Below are positions 7,892 to 17,562 of a stretch of 64,000 nucleotides of DNA, one piece after another. Below the pieces are notes generated by a model, which made no database searches, was not told where the DNA came from, and saw only the letters and a list, made by a program, of their open reading frames with translations. This DNA is from Bryobacteraceae bacterium (GTDB lineage Bacteria > Acidobacteriota > Terriglobia > Bryobacterales > Bryobacteraceae): NCBI GenBank assembly GCA_025056455.1, contig JANWVY010000002.1, positions 792,737-856,736 on the forward strand, in the 5' to 3' direction. The position numbers and the translations under genes were made by a program. Every line of letters starts with the position of its first letter. Position 1 is the stretch's first letter.

Positions 7892-9613
7892 TCACTGGAG
7901 GGGAAGCAGCACCGAGTTGCTCCGGTAGCCATCGCCTTCAATTAGAAGCTGGATTTCGCCCGCAGGCAAGTCCTCGGGTAGCAAGACGTTGACCTGATAA
8001 AGACCGACCAAATTCGGTGTCAGACCCACATAAAGGGGATCCAAGACCGTGGCTCCAGTAAAGGCGTTTCCGAGAATGACACGCGGTTCGGGATCGATCC
8101 GGCCGAGCGGCTCGCTTGCGGGAGCGCCTTCTCCGGTGGCGACAGCTGGCTCGGTGGGACCAAAGCCGACGCAATAAATTGTGATGACTTGACCTCTGCG
8201 TGCTGGCGTACCTCCGCGAATGGCCAACGAACCGTCAGGGTTGACAATGACGCCGTTATCCCCCACTTGGATGATTCTAGGCGCGCGCCGCGAGATTTGC
8301 AGAGCAATGCCATTGCCGCGCTGACCACCCCGTTCGACGCGCAGGACAGCTTCCCCAAGCGGCGTCTCGTAGGGAATCTGGAAGTTGATCTGGTTGTAGG
8401 AAGTGAAGAAAACGGGAGCGGGGACATCGTTGATGAGGACGCGTGCCCCTCCGAGCTCTCGCACCAGCGGGATGACCGTTCCCTGCTTGGCTTCCTCGTA
8501 GGAAAGCTGCTCGCCAAAGACGGCCGCCACGCTGCCCGGGGCCAGGCCAGTATCGAAGTTGCCGCTGTTGAGCGCGCCGTTAAAAGCAGCCAGTGGTGGA
8601 CCGGGCGCCACGACATCGAGGGTCACTGGGATGCGTAATTCAGAGTTGGCGGCATTGGTGGAAACAATCACCGTCCCGCCATAGGTGCCCGTGTTCATCC
8701 CACTGGGATTGGCGGTCACGCGGATCAAGCCGTCGCTTACGGATGCGGACAACCAGCTTCCACCGGTTGAAGTCGAGGCCGAGGCACTAGAAATTGAAAG
8801 CGTGCCGAAACCGCTGTTCAAAACGCGGACTAGTTGGGTTTGGGGCGTGGCGCTGGGAGCTAATCGAAAAGCCAGCTGTTGCGGGCTAGGGGCCGCAATC
8901 GGCCTCGAGGTCACCAACATCCGGACGTTGACGGTCTTGTTTTCCGCAGGCACGGACGAGTTACCGACGGCGATTGTGCCGCGGTAGTCGCCCTCGGGCA
9001 TCCCCTCCAAATGCCTTCCAGTGATCCGGTAAGGCACCACAAAGCGGAACGAGCCGTTGCCATCAACGGTGAGCGAAAGCCAGGGACCGCCACTCTGAGT
9101 ACTGGTTTGAATGCTCAAGTTGCTGTTCGTGGCAAACCGGTAATGAGCCGCCGAGCCATTGGGGGCTACATACAAAGTGACTTCGTCGGGGACGCCTCCT
9201 CCAATTTGAACGGTGACGGAAATGGTTTGGGGAGCATCGAGAGCGTTAGGATCACTGACAGTGACAAAACCGGTGTAGACGCCGCGGGCCAAGCCGGAAG
9301 TCTGAAGGGCAATGTTGATGGGCAAACAGCGCTCGGCTTGTCCGAGGGAACAGCCGCGAGCGGCTCCTACACTGGGATTAATCCAGCTGGCCGAGCCTGT
9401 GAGTTGAAGATTTAAGCTTCCATCGCCTGCATTAAAGGCCTCGACGGTTTGCACTGGCCCGTTACTGCCCTGGGAAATGGAGATCGGGCCCACGGTGGTG
9501 GACTGCAAGCGCAACTTTGGTGCGCCGAGAAGCGAACTGGGAAGGATGGCGGTAGCCAAAAGGATGATCACATGCCAGTTCGGGCCACCTGTTTGCTGTT
9601 GACATTCCCTCAT
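7892..9613 (-). CDS. Secreted BACON-like repeat protein with C-terminal TIGR03437 domain
   Basis: The protein has 573 residues. A hydrophobic N-terminal segment (HVIILLATAILPSSLLGA, ~14-31) acts as an export signal. Three beta-sandwich repeats follow at about 33-137, 141-235 and 243-335, each with the WL.../GxYxGxVxV pattern of BACON/choice-of-anchor modules. From ~340 onward it matches TIGR03437, including GSVAAVFGEQLS, INFQIPYE, the GFGPTEPA segment and the terminal LIEGDGYRSN. This family is greatly expanded in Solibacter and is thought to be surface-located; its role is unknown. The ATG at 9613 is supported by an AAAGGA 7-10 bases upstream. Confidence 0.88.
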   Translation of the reverse strand: MRECQQQTGGPNWHVIILLATAILPSSLLGAPKLRLQSTTVGPISISQGSNGPVQTVEAFNAGDGSLNLQLTGSASWINPSVGAARGCSLGQAERCLPINIALQTSGLARGVYTGFVTVSDPNALDAPQTISVTVQIGGGVPDEVTLYVAPNGSAAHYRFATNSNLSIQTSTQSGGPWLSLTVDGNGSFRFVVPYRITGRHLEGMPEGDYRGTIAVGNSSVPAENKTVNVRMLVTSRPIAAPSPQQLAFRLAPSATPQTQLVRVLNSGFGTLSISSASASTSTGGSWLSASVSDGLIRVTANPSGMNTGTYGGTVIVSTNAANSELRIPVTLDVVAPGPPLAAFNGALNSGNFDTGLAPGSVAAVFGEQLSYEEAKQGTVIPLVRELGGARVLINDVPAPVFFTSYNQINFQIPYETPLGEAVLRVERGGQRGNGIALQISRRAPRIIQVGDNGVIVNPDGSLAIRGGTPARRGQVITIYCVGFGPTEPAVATGEGAPASEPLGRIDPEPRVILGNAFTGATVLDPLYVGLTPNLVGLYQVNVLLPEDLPAGEIQLLIEGDGYRSNSVLLPLQ

Positions 9614-9972
9614 CGAGATATTCCTTTCGTCCTTTCGCTTGGTGAATGCTCACCGTTGTATTGGAGGGAATCCTCCTGATACACACCCTCAGTTCAACCG
9701 TCGGGGAGCTTTTCGTGCCCACGGATTCGGCAGGATGAATACAACCACCCGGAGCGAGGTCGCGGGCTCACCACGGCTTCCGGTATGGCCTCAATATAGC
9801 ACGACCCTACCGCAGAAGGAACAGAGCCAGACTCGCGAGTGAAAAAGCGAGGCCTGACGGTCGTTTGGCGGAACATCGGCTTTGATCGCTGGTGTCCTCC
9901 GGTTTGTGCTCAGGGCGATCCGCGGCAAGAAGGTTTGCTCTTGCGAGCAAGGTTGCGGCTATACTTCATTCG
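9614..9972. other. 359-base divergent intergenic region
   Basis: This gap separates the divergent TIGR03437 and CorA-like genes. It holds the ribosome binding site for the minus gene (AAAGGA, minus strand of about 9620-9625), a minus-strand TATATT at 9793-9798 that could be its -10 box (giving a ~170-base leader), a short hairpin GGAGG-GAAT-CCTCC near 9663-9676, and a plus-strand TATACT at 9960-9965. No convincing coding frame or known riboswitch was seen. Confidence 0.5.
9960..9965 (+). promoter_or_regulatory. Candidate -10 box (TATACT) for leaderless CorA-like transcript
   Basis: TATACT ends exactly 7 bases before the ATG at 9973, the spacing expected if transcription starts on the A of the start codon. 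There is no Shine-Dalgarno sequence in between. The -35 region is poor. Confidence 0.4.
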
Positions 9973-11625
9973 ATGGCGCCAGGACTGCTCCACCTGCACA
10001 CGTATTTTCTGTTCCCATTTTCGATTGACAAACAAGCAGTGTTGCGGAACCACGCCTTCGTCTGGGCGGGAAAACAGTACTGGATTGATGGACTTGACGA
10101 TTGGATTGCAGTACATGGCAGGGCACCAGCTTCGGATTTCGTCGCGCAAGTTGGAGGCTGGCAGCGATCGGCTTATCAAACTTTTACTCTGGACTCGCCG
10201 GCTTATCAAGACATGGTGTTCTTCCATCCCTTCGTGCGTCGCGTCTTCTTCGACACTTCGGGCACGCGGAGCGATTCGGAAAATCTGCTGCGTTGCTACC
10301 GGATCCCGCTTGAAGGCAAGAAGCTGTTTTATGAATCGGAAGACATCAAAGGTCGCAGCGCCTCCCTTCAGGTCACCGATCTGAGGCTGTTTTTATATGC
10401 CAATGGCATTGGGATCCTTTCCCTTGGCGTGGAAGCCTACAAGATTCCGGCATCACAAGCGCTCTGGATCAACGAGTCCATGCGCAAAGTCTACCCTTCT
10501 TCGAGCCGGCAGATCCGGGAAGGGCGGTTTCCTTCGCGGCTGGCCTTCGTAATCGAGCAGGATGGCGAGCGTAAAACGGTTGTTGAGGAGCGTTTCCGAG
10601 ACTGCACGGGGATGATTGGATTTCTTCCGCCGCTTGCGAAAACCATCACTTCCCTGCTCTACTTCACCGACTACTCGCAGCAAGAATTCGAGCCAGTTCT
10701 CGACGAGCGCATGATCGTCTACACCTATGCCGCGATTGACCCTGACACGGTGCCCGCTAACTACGTTTCTTCTGAGGAATACCGGGTGTTGATTAGTCGG
10801 TTTCTTTATGTCGACCGCGATGGAGCCGACTACCGGTACGACAAGAATTTTCTCTTAGCGCAGATGCACCGGCAGCTTTACCGCCGCTGGGCTCATCAGG
10901 GTACTTACTACGGCGCCACAAGCTACAGCAACATCACCATCTGCCTGGGCAACTTCGATTGTGATGAGCACGAGCTGCGAGAAGGGTTTCTCATTCACCG
11001 GATGTTCGACGGGCGGTATTACTTGATGGCGATTGTGGCGCTGTTTTACCGGGTTACGCTACTGCACTTTGCCGAAGTGAGCGCCGAGGTTTCCAAGCAG
11101 CTTTATCTCGATATCCAAGACAACAAGCTCACCTTGGCTAGCATTAAGCTCGCCAACGACTTGCGGTCAGAGTTCCTCCACTTCGCCAACTACTGGTACT
11201 TCGACGAACTGGCGAATAAGGAGGAGGAAATCGACCACTTTCTACTCCAGTGCCGGGAGTATCGCACCGATGTGATGAAACGCGAAATTGAGGAAGAGGT
11301 GGACAAGCTGAACGCCTCGCTTCACAACTTTTTCCAATTGCGGAACACGGAGGCAGTAAACCGGCTCGCGATGCTCAGCCTGATCTTTGGCGCCGGCGCC
11401 GTGCTGACAGGATTTTTCGGGATGAACTTTGCTCGCGAGTTCGGCCAGCTGTTTTTCGAAGGGACCATGGCTTGGTGGATTCATTATGGAGCTGTAGCTG
11501 CTGTTAGTATATTTTCATTCGGCGCTCTGTTGTTCGGTATCTATATGGTGATTTCCAACTGGGCGGATTACAAGTCAATTCTGAGCCCGCGCAAAACAGA
11601 TACGAACCGCACGCGAGTTTTTTGA
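9973..11625 (+). CDS. CorA-like (2-TM-GxN) membrane protein with atypical large cytoplasmic domain
   Basis: The start at 9973 is favoured over an in-frame GTG at 9892 by the TATACT box 7 bases upstream. The 550-residue protein ends like a CorA-family divalent cation channel: a helical stalk, a first membrane helix (LSLIFGAGAVLTGFF), the diagnostic GMN motif at residues 483-485, and a second helix (GAVAAVSIFSFGALLFGIYM) before a short polar tail. CorA proteins are pentameric Mg2+/Co2+ channels. The N-terminal ~400 residues are much longer than the usual ~250 and I do not recognise them, so transport is probable from the C-terminus while the specificity and the regulatory part are unknown. Confidence 0.75.
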   Translation: MAPGLLHLHTYFLFPFSIDKQAVLRNHAFVWAGKQYWIDGLDDWIAVHGRAPASDFVAQVGGWQRSAYQTFTLDSPAYQDMVFFHPFVRRVFFDTSGTRSDSENLLRCYRIPLEGKKLFYESEDIKGRSASLQVTDLRLFLYANGIGILSLGVEAYKIPASQALWINESMRKVYPSSSRQIREGRFPSRLAFVIEQDGERKTVVEERFRDCTGMIGFLPPLAKTITSLLYFTDYSQQEFEPVLDERMIVYTYAAIDPDTVPANYVSSEEYRVLISRFLYVDRDGADYRYDKNFLLAQMHRQLYRRWAHQGTYYGATSYSNITICLGNFDCDEHELREGFLIHRMFDGRYYLMAIVALFYRVTLLHFAEVSAEVSKQLYLDIQDNKLTLASIKLANDLRSEFLHFANYWYFDELANKEEEIDHFLLQCREYRTDVMKREIEEEVDKLNASLHNFFQLRNTEAVNRLAMLSLIFGAGAVLTGFFGMNFAREFGQLFFEGTMAWWIHYGAVAAVSIFSFGALLFGIYMVISNWADYKSILSPRKTDTNRTRVF

Positions 11626-11638
11626 GCCGTAAGGCCAC

Positions 11639-14251
11639 TCATTCCCCGCTTTGTTGCAGCAACTTCGCCACAAGACCTGTCCATCCGGTCTGGTGGCTTG
11701 CGCCTAGCCCGGCGCCGTTGTCTCCATGGAAGTACTCGTAAAAAAGGATGTAATCGCGGAAATGGGGATCCCGCTGCATTTTCTCGTTGCCGCCAAATAC
11801 TGGCCGGCGTCCGCTGTGGTCCTTCAGGAAAATTCGGGATAATCTCCGCGACAATTCCGCAGCGACTTGACCCAAGTTCATCCAGCGGCCCGAGCGCGTG
11901 GGAAACTCGACTTGGAATTCGTCGCCGAAGTAGTGGTTGTACTTTTGCAGTGACTCGATCATGAGATAGTTCACAGGAAACCAGACCGGACCTCGCCAGT
12001 TGGAGTTGCCGCCAAACAATCCGCTTCTGGACTCCGCAGGTTCGTAGGCGACGCTGTAGGGCTGGCCGGCAATCCACATCACAAAGGGATGTCGCTCGTG
12101 GTAGCGAGAAACGGAACGAAGGCCGTGAGGGGAGAGAAATTCGTCTTCGTCCAACATCACGCGGAGCACGCGCTCGAGCCGCCGCCAGGGAACAATCGAC
12201 AACAACCGCCGTTCGCCGACGCCAGCACGAGTCATGGAAGCCAAATTGCGACACAGGTCTGGACGGTTGCGGATAAACCACTCCATTCGCTTCCGAAAGC
12301 CCGGCAACCGCTCGAGAAGCGAAGGCTCGAGCGTATCCACTGCGAACAAAGGAATGAGACCTACCATGGAGCGGACTTTCGTCGGAATCCGGATGGATTC
12401 ACCGTCATGCCGCGGCAGGATGAGGTTGTCGTAGTAAAACCCGTCCTCCTCATTCCACAGGCTGATATCGGGCGAGTCGTTCATGGCGGCGGCGATGTAG
12501 AGAAAATGCTCGAAAAACTTGCTTGCAATGTCTTCGTAGACGGGTTTGTCGACGGCAAGCTCTAAGGCGATGCGCAGCATATTGAGACAGTACATGGCCA
12601 TCCAGCTGGTGCCATCGGATTGCTCGAGGTTGCCGCCTCCGGGAACGGGTTTTGAGCGGTCGAAAATGCCGATGTTGTCCAGGCCGAGGAAACCGCCTTC
12701 AAAAATGTTGTTCCCACTGGAGTCCTTGCGATTCACCCACCAGGTGAAGTTCATGAGCAACTTGTGAAACACGCTTTCCAGGAAATCCGTATCTTTGCGG
12801 CCCTGAAGCTTGCCGTCAATTTTGTACACGCGATAACAGGCCCAGGCATGCACGGGCGGATTCACGTCGCTGAGCGCCCATTCGTAGGCCGGGATCTGGC
12901 CGTTCGGATGCATGTACCATTCGCGCAGGAAAAGTCCCAACTGGCTCTTGGCGAACTCGGGATCGATGAGGGCGAAGGGAATCATGTGAAACGCCGTGTC
13001 CCAGGCCGCATACCACGGGTATTCCCATTTGTCGGGCATGGAAAGGATGTCTTCGTTGAATAGGTGTTCCCATTCGCGGTTTCGACCCTTGAGGCGTGAT
13101 TTGGGCGGGGGCGGCTGCGCTGGATCACCCTTGAGCCACTCGTTCACTACATAGTGATAAAACTGTTTGCTCCAAAGCATGCCGGCAAAGGCTTGGCGCT
13201 GGACGCTGCGGGCATCGGGGCTGAGCGTTGGAGGCTGAAACGAGTTGTAAAACTCGTCCGCTTCGGCCAGGCGCTGGGCAAAAATTGCATCGTGGTCCAC
13301 GGCTGGGGAGCCCTTTTTCGCCAAACGGAGTTTCAGGACCTGCTCTTGCCCGGCTTGGAGGGTGAGGTGGTACAAAGCCCCGGCCTTGGTTCCTGACAAA
13401 TCTGGAGAAACGGCGCCTTGCTGGCCGTGGATCACGTAGTTGTGGAAGGCGTCTTTGAAGTAGCCCCCGCCAAATCCAAACAAACGGACCGTGTTCGTGT
13501 CATTTTCTGTAAAGAGCAAAGGCGGGGCTCCCCCCGCGTAAAAGAGATAACTGCCGAGTGTCTCCTCCTCGGTCTCGACGACCCCAGGATCGATCTGCCA
13601 TAACGAAGGTCGTTTGCGGTCATGCCGCCACGACCAAACATTGCGAAACCACAACTGAGGCAGGACAACTAAGCGGGCTTGCTCTGGACCGCGGTTGACG
13701 ATGCGAATCCGGATGAGGATGTCTTCGATATCGGCCTTCGCGTATTCGACGAACACGTCCCAGTAGCGATCCTCGTCAAAGACGCCCAGATCCATGAGTT
13801 CAAGTTCTGGCTCGTGAAGCCCGCGGCGGTGGTGCACGAGCTGCTCGTAGGGGAAGCGCGATTGCGGATATTTATAGAGGCACTTCATGTAGGAGTGCGT
13901 GGGCGTTGAATCCAGGTAGTAGTAATATTCTTTGCAATCCTCGCCGTGATTGCCTTCATTGCCGGTGAGGCCGAACAGGCGCTCCTTGAGGATGGGATCC
14001 TTACCATTCCAGAGGGCAAGGGCGAAACACAGCCGCTGGTGGTTATCGGAAATGCCACACAGACCGTCCTCGCCCCAGCGATAGGCGCGCGAACGCGCGT
14101 GATCATGAGGAAAGTATTCCCAGGCGGTCCCATAAGGGCTGTAATCCTCGCGGACAGTGGACCATTGCCGTTCGGACAGATAAGGACCCCAGCGGCGCCA
14201 GTGCTTGATGCGCCGGCCTGCCTCAATGATGCGATCGCGTTCTGCGGACAT
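11639..14251 (-). CDS. GH63-type glucosidase (MGH1-like glycoside hydrolase)
   Basis: I start at the ATG at 14251, preceded by AGAGGTG with a 7-base gap; an in-frame GTG lies three codons earlier. The 870-residue cytoplasmic-looking protein has the N-terminal beta-domain seen in bacterial glucosidases of the mannosyl-oligosaccharide glucosidase class ([16 protein letters not shown], then [20 protein letters not shown]) and a C-terminal (alpha/alpha)6 barrel with [28 protein letters not shown] and [16 protein letters not shown]. Known bacterial relatives hydrolyse alpha-glucosides such as glucosylglycerate-type substrates. The true substrate is not clear. It converges with the CorA-like gene with only 13 bases between. 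Confidence 0.85.
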   Translation of the reverse strand: MSAERDRIIEAGRRIKHWRRWGPYLSERQWSTVREDYSPYGTAWEYFPHDHARSRAYRWGEDGLCGISDNHQRLCFALALWNGKDPILKERLFGLTGNEGNHGEDCKEYYYYLDSTPTHSYMKCLYKYPQSRFPYEQLVHHRRGLHEPELELMDLGVFDEDRYWDVFVEYAKADIEDILIRIRIVNRGPEQARLVVLPQLWFRNVWSWRHDRKRPSLWQIDPGVVETEEETLGSYLFYAGGAPPLLFTENDTNTVRLFGFGGGYFKDAFHNYVIHGQQGAVSPDLSGTKAGALYHLTLQAGQEQVLKLRLAKKGSPAVDHDAIFAQRLAEADEFYNSFQPPTLSPDARSVQRQAFAGMLWSKQFYHYVVNEWLKGDPAQPPPPKSRLKGRNREWEHLFNEDILSMPDKWEYPWYAAWDTAFHMIPFALIDPEFAKSQLGLFLREWYMHPNGQIPAYEWALSDVNPPVHAWACYRVYKIDGKLQGRKDTDFLESVFHKLLMNFTWWVNRKDSSGNNIFEGGFLGLDNIGIFDRSKPVPGGGNLEQSDGTSWMAMYCLNMLRIALELAVDKPVYEDIASKFFEHFLYIAAAMNDSPDISLWNEEDGFYYDNLILPRHDGESIRIPTKVRSMVGLIPLFAVDTLEPSLLERLPGFRKRMEWFIRNRPDLCRNLASMTRAGVGERRLLSIVPWRRLERVLRVMLDEDEFLSPHGLRSVSRYHERHPFVMWIAGQPYSVAYEPAESRSGLFGGNSNWRGPVWFPVNYLMIESLQKYNHYFGDEFQVEFPTRSGRWMNLGQVAAELSRRLSRIFLKDHSGRRPVFGGNEKMQRDPHFRDYILFYEYFHGDNGAGLGASHQTGWTGLVAKLLQQSGE

Positions 14252-14300
14252 GCTAAACACCTCTAGGGACGTTCTCCTGCCGCCTCAGGTCGCAGAGAAT

Positions 14301-15785
14301 TCACAACCGGCGGCCCGAAATGGCGTAGTCCAGCGCGCCAAAAAAAGTTTGGCGGAAGTCTTCTGGCAGTTGCGTCACTTCGGGCCAGCTTTCGCTGGCG
14401 AAGTTGACATACTCCACAGCGATTTGTCCGAAACCATGTTCTTCGAAAAGGAAAGCGAGAAGTTGCGGCGGAACCGGCCGGAGGTGGGTGGGATCGAGGT
14501 AGAAGTGGGAGGCGAAAATGGCCAGGCATCCCGGATTGGGGGTTTCCATCACGAGCTTGCCCCCCGGAGGCAGGGCTTGGGCGCTTCGCTCGACAAGCTC
14601 CGTGATCTGCGCAAAGCTGAGGTGCTCGACCAGCTGGGCACAGAAGATTCCATCAACCGAGCCGGCGGGCAGTTGAGCGAGGTAGGAGAAGATGTCGCCG
14701 TGGTCAACGCTTAGGCCTTTGGCGCGGCACAGCCGAACCAGCTCTTCGTTCTTTTCCACGCCGCAGGCAGGAATGCCCGCTGCCTGCAGACACTCGAGGA
14801 ATTCCCCGCGCCCACAACCAAGATCGACCACCCTGCGCGCCCCCTCAAACTGGGAGACATAGCGCTGCAACCTCTGGCGCACTTCTTCTTCCGGGCCGCG
14901 GAACCGTTCGGAAAACCGTAGGGCATCGATTTTGGGAGCTGCGTCAGCAGAAGCGTCGAGAGAGGCGTCGGCCGCTGGCGCCGTTGTCGCTCGCACGGGA
15001 GAAGCCTGGGCGAGCATCCGTTGTCTTGCGACCCGCAGTTCGGTGTGGATCAGCTTCTCGTATTCGATACGAATTTTTTCGAGGTCACTCCAGAGCCTTT
15101 GCTGGATATCAAGACGGGCGCGGTCTAGAGCGGCAGTGAAGTCCTTGTGGTAGCCGCTTGCAAGATCACGGAAATTGCTCTCCATTAGAGTCACGCGATG
15201 CTGAAAAGCGCTCTGCAAGTCGGCTACGCTTCGCAGAAACTGCACTTCATTAATACTTAGCTTGCGTTCCCATTCCTTTCGCCACTCAGCCCAGTGGGCT
15301 CGCACGTCTTTGAGTTGCTGGGCTTCGTGTTGCAGATTTTCCTGGGCGGACTGAGTGGTCTTAAGCAGGCGATCCAGGCGTTCGACTTCTGTTCGCAGTT
15401 CGGCATGCCGCTGGTCAACCAGAGCGGCCAGGGCAGAAAGCGAGCGGCGGCTCTCATTCATGGCTTCAAGGAGCGCCTGGACGCAATCCATTACCGCGCG
15501 GTTGAAGTCAATCTGATCGCGAACAAACCACCCGAGCAGGCGGCTGATGCGACGTTTTACAGCCTGAATGGCGTCGTTGACCCAGCCTGGAGGCCTGGGA
15601 TTGACGGATCCAATGGCTGCGACTTTGCCTTCGGCGCGATCGCGGGCGTGCACGACTGGCATCAAATCGGGCAGAACGATGGGAACCGAGCCGGCGGTAT
15701 GAACGGGATAACGCGCGCGCACCCGCTCTTGGACCTCGCGGATCACAGCCTCGAGTTCGACTTGTTCAGGATCCTCACTTGCCAC
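14301..15785 (-). CDS. Coiled-coil SAM-dependent methyltransferase
   Basis: I prefer the GTG at 15785: it has GGAG 8 bases upstream and overlaps queF by only 11 bases, whereas a TTG at 15839 would overlap it by 65. The 494-residue protein has a helical N-terminal half with a long coiled coil (heptads around RTEVERLDRLLKTTQ) and a C-terminal class I methyltransferase: motif I VVDLGCGRGEF, acidic loop GVEKN, and HLSFAQITELV/GGKLVMETPNP. This layout recalls coiled-coil methyltransferases that act on polysaccharide chain ends, such as WbdD-like O-antigen regulators, but no kinase or glycosyltransferase is nearby. The target is unknown. Confidence 0.82.
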   Translation of the reverse strand: MASEDPEQVELEAVIREVQERVRARYPVHTAGSVPIVLPDLMPVVHARDRAEGKVAAIGSVNPRPPGWVNDAIQAVKRRISRLLGWFVRDQIDFNRAVMDCVQALLEAMNESRRSLSALAALVDQRHAELRTEVERLDRLLKTTQSAQENLQHEAQQLKDVRAHWAEWRKEWERKLSINEVQFLRSVADLQSAFQHRVTLMESNFRDLASGYHKDFTAALDRARLDIQQRLWSDLEKIRIEYEKLIHTELRVARQRMLAQASPVRATTAPAADASLDASADAAPKIDALRFSERFRGPEEEVRQRLQRYVSQFEGARRVVDLGCGRGEFLECLQAAGIPACGVEKNEELVRLCRAKGLSVDHGDIFSYLAQLPAGSVDGIFCAQLVEHLSFAQITELVERSAQALPPGGKLVMETPNPGCLAIFASHFYLDPTHLRPVPPQLLAFLFEEHGFGQIAVEYVNFASESWPEVTQLPEDFRQTFFGALDYAISGRRL

Positions 15786-16179
15786 GCTTCGCGCTCCAGC
15801 TAGCCCGAATTCGGGAATAAATTCCGCCGCGCGGGGCAAACTCGCCCTCCACTTCCATCCACCGCGGCTTGCAGGCTTTCACTAGATCATCCAGCACGCG
15901 GTTCACAACATTCTCCTGAAAGATCCCCAAATTCCGGTAGGCGAGCGTGTACATTTTGAGGGACTTCAATTCCAGGCACTGTTTATCAGGAACGTAGCGA
16001 ATCTTCAAGGTTCCGGAATCTGGCAGGCCCGTTTTTGGACAAACGGAAGTGAACTCAGGAATTTCGATTTCGATTTCGTAATTACGCGGATACTGGTTGG
16101 GCCAGGTGTCGACATCGGGCAGGGGGGAGGTGACTCCCGACGCGGCGTGCTCATCGGTGTACGCTTTTTGCTGTTTCAT
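15775..16179 (-). CDS. queF: NADPH-dependent preQ0 reductase QueF
   Basis: The 134-residue protein is of the short, single-domain QueF class. It shows the catalytic cysteine C47 in SVCPKTG, the nearby acid D54, and the QueF substrate motif ELKSLKMYTLAYRN around residues 70-83. It reduces 7-cyano-7-deazaguanine to preQ1 in queuosine biosynthesis. Its ATG overlaps the stop of the TIGR00300 gene by four bases (ATGA), and its end overlaps the methyltransferase gene, so all three are probably co-translated. No other queuosine genes are in the window. Confidence 0.95.
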   Translation of the reverse strand: MKQQKAYTDEHAASGVTSPLPDVDTWPNQYPRNYEIEIEIPEFTSVCPKTGLPDSGTLKIRYVPDKQCLELKSLKMYTLAYRNLGIFQENVVNRVLDDLVKACKPRWMEVEGEFAPRGGIYSRIRASWSAKRGK

Positions 16180-17408
16180 TCCTTCACCAGGGTGCGGGCG
16201 AGCAAGTCGAGAAAGAGCCCCACGTCAGTGACGACTCCAATTGCTTGCCCGGTGCCTCGATCACTCACTTTGGTGGCCACTGCGGGATTGATGTCCACGC
16301 AAATTATTTTGACCCAGCTTGGCGACATGTTACCCACGGCGATGGAGTGCAACATCGAGCCGAGACAAAGCACGACGCCGGCACCGCGTAATTGTTCGGC
16401 GTAAGCGTCTTGTGCGCGGTTCATGTCGGTGATGGTGTCCGGCAGCGGGCCATCGTCGCGCAGGCTGCCAGCGAGGACAAACGGTACGCCGGCTTTCACA
16501 CACTCGTACATAATGCCGCTGGTGAGCTTGCCAGAGCGCACTGCCGGCGCAATGCCCCCAGCATGATAGATGGCGTTGATGGCGCGCATGTGATTGCGGT
16601 GGCCATGTTCTTCTTGACGCCCGTCCGCCAGCCGCACGCCGAGCGAGGTGCCGAGCAGCGCCGCCTCGATGTCATGAACACCGAGAGCGTTGCCAGCGAG
16701 CAACGCTTGGACGTAACCGCCCCGAATGAGTTTCGCCAGATGCGGCGCTCCGCCCGTGTGTACAACCACGGGCCCTGCGACCACGATCACCTTTTGCTGG
16801 GCGGCTCGAGCCTGTTGGATGAGGGCTGCCGTTTGCCGCACCGCGGTTTCCACTTGCCGTTCGGAGGAAATGCCATTTGACATGAAAGCGAAGTGGAGAC
16901 GGTCGCGCTCCTTGGACTCGGGGACAACGCGGATGCCGCGCATGCCGACCAGGACGCGGTCGCCGGCTCGCAGGTCGCGTAACCGCCGGCAGAAGGCGCG
17001 ATTGCCTTCCAACACCACCATGGCGTCCATGCGCTGGTTTTCAACTTCAATCCACTGCGATTGCACTCGAACGAAGGTGCGATGGTTGGTTGTGGAGTAA
17101 AAATCCTCTGGAGCGCAGCAATTTTTCTCCACCACCTTCCACTCAGCGTCGCCTCCGTCCACCGGAGAACACCCCAGCCCAAGCAGCTGGGTCATCATGC
17201 GATCCATTTGCTGCTGGTTCGGAGCCTCGACTCGGAGCCGGAGCCGCGAGGGATCACTGTTGGTACGCCCAATATGAAACTGCTGGACTTCGAAGCGGCC
17301 TTCGTACTCGACGACAGTGTCGAAAATCCGCTCCAGGATATGACTATCGATCAGATGCCCTTCGGCTTCGAGAATTTCGTGGAAGGGCATCGCAGGAGAG
17401 GAACCCAT
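16176..17408 (-). CDS. TIGR00300/LOR-SDH family protein (ornithine-cyclodeaminase-like)
   Basis: The ATG at 17408 is chosen; an upstream in-frame TTG exists at 17417. The 410-residue protein matches the TIGR00300 family: an N-terminal LOR/SDH-type domain (FHEILEAEGHLIDSHILERI; CCAPEDFYSTTNHRT) and a C-terminal nucleotide-binding part (VVAGPVVVHTGGAP, AGNALGVHDIE, LHSIAVGNMSPS). Archaeal and cyanobacterial relatives (the AgrE C-terminal half and its archaeal homologues) have ornithine cyclodeaminase activity with NAD, making proline from ornithine. That activity is a reasonable inference here. It is the first gene of a coupled set with queF and a methyltransferase. Confidence 0.88.
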   Translation of the reverse strand: MGSSPAMPFHEILEAEGHLIDSHILERIFDTVVEYEGRFEVQQFHIGRTNSDPSRLRLRVEAPNQQQMDRMMTQLLGLGCSPVDGGDAEWKVVEKNCCAPEDFYSTTNHRTFVRVQSQWIEVENQRMDAMVVLEGNRAFCRRLRDLRAGDRVLVGMRGIRVVPESKERDRLHFAFMSNGISSERQVETAVRQTAALIQQARAAQQKVIVVAGPVVVHTGGAPHLAKLIRGGYVQALLAGNALGVHDIEAALLGTSLGVRLADGRQEEHGHRNHMRAINAIYHAGGIAPAVRSGKLTSGIMYECVKAGVPFVLAGSLRDDGPLPDTITDMNRAQDAYAEQLRGAGVVLCLGSMLHSIAVGNMSPSWVKIICVDINPAVATKVSDRGTGQAIGVVTDVGLFLDLLARTLVKE

Positions 17409-17422
17409 AGCAGCCAAGTTTT

Positions 17423-17431
17423 AGGATAACA
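17423..17431 (-). promoter_or_regulatory. Extended -10 (TGT-TATCCT) before the TIGR00300-queF operon
   Basis: On the minus strand TG-T-TATCCT matches an extended -10 element. The TATCCT hexamer (17423-17428) ends 14 bases before the ATG at 17408. Confidence 0.4.
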
Positions 17432-17562
17432 GCGGTTTGCTGGGGCGCAGAAGGCGGCGAGCGCTTCTGGTTTCGAGCAACGATGTGGCAGCTCCGCCCG
17501 GACGCCTGCGCCCGGCTACAGGTTTTCTGCATCCGGCAAAAACTTTTAGCATAAAGTGAGGT

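Noticed and set aside
15786-15839. TTG at 15839 as the methyltransferase start
   Set aside because: It would overlap queF by 65 bases and lacks a ribosome binding site, while the GTG at 15785 has GGAG at good spacing.
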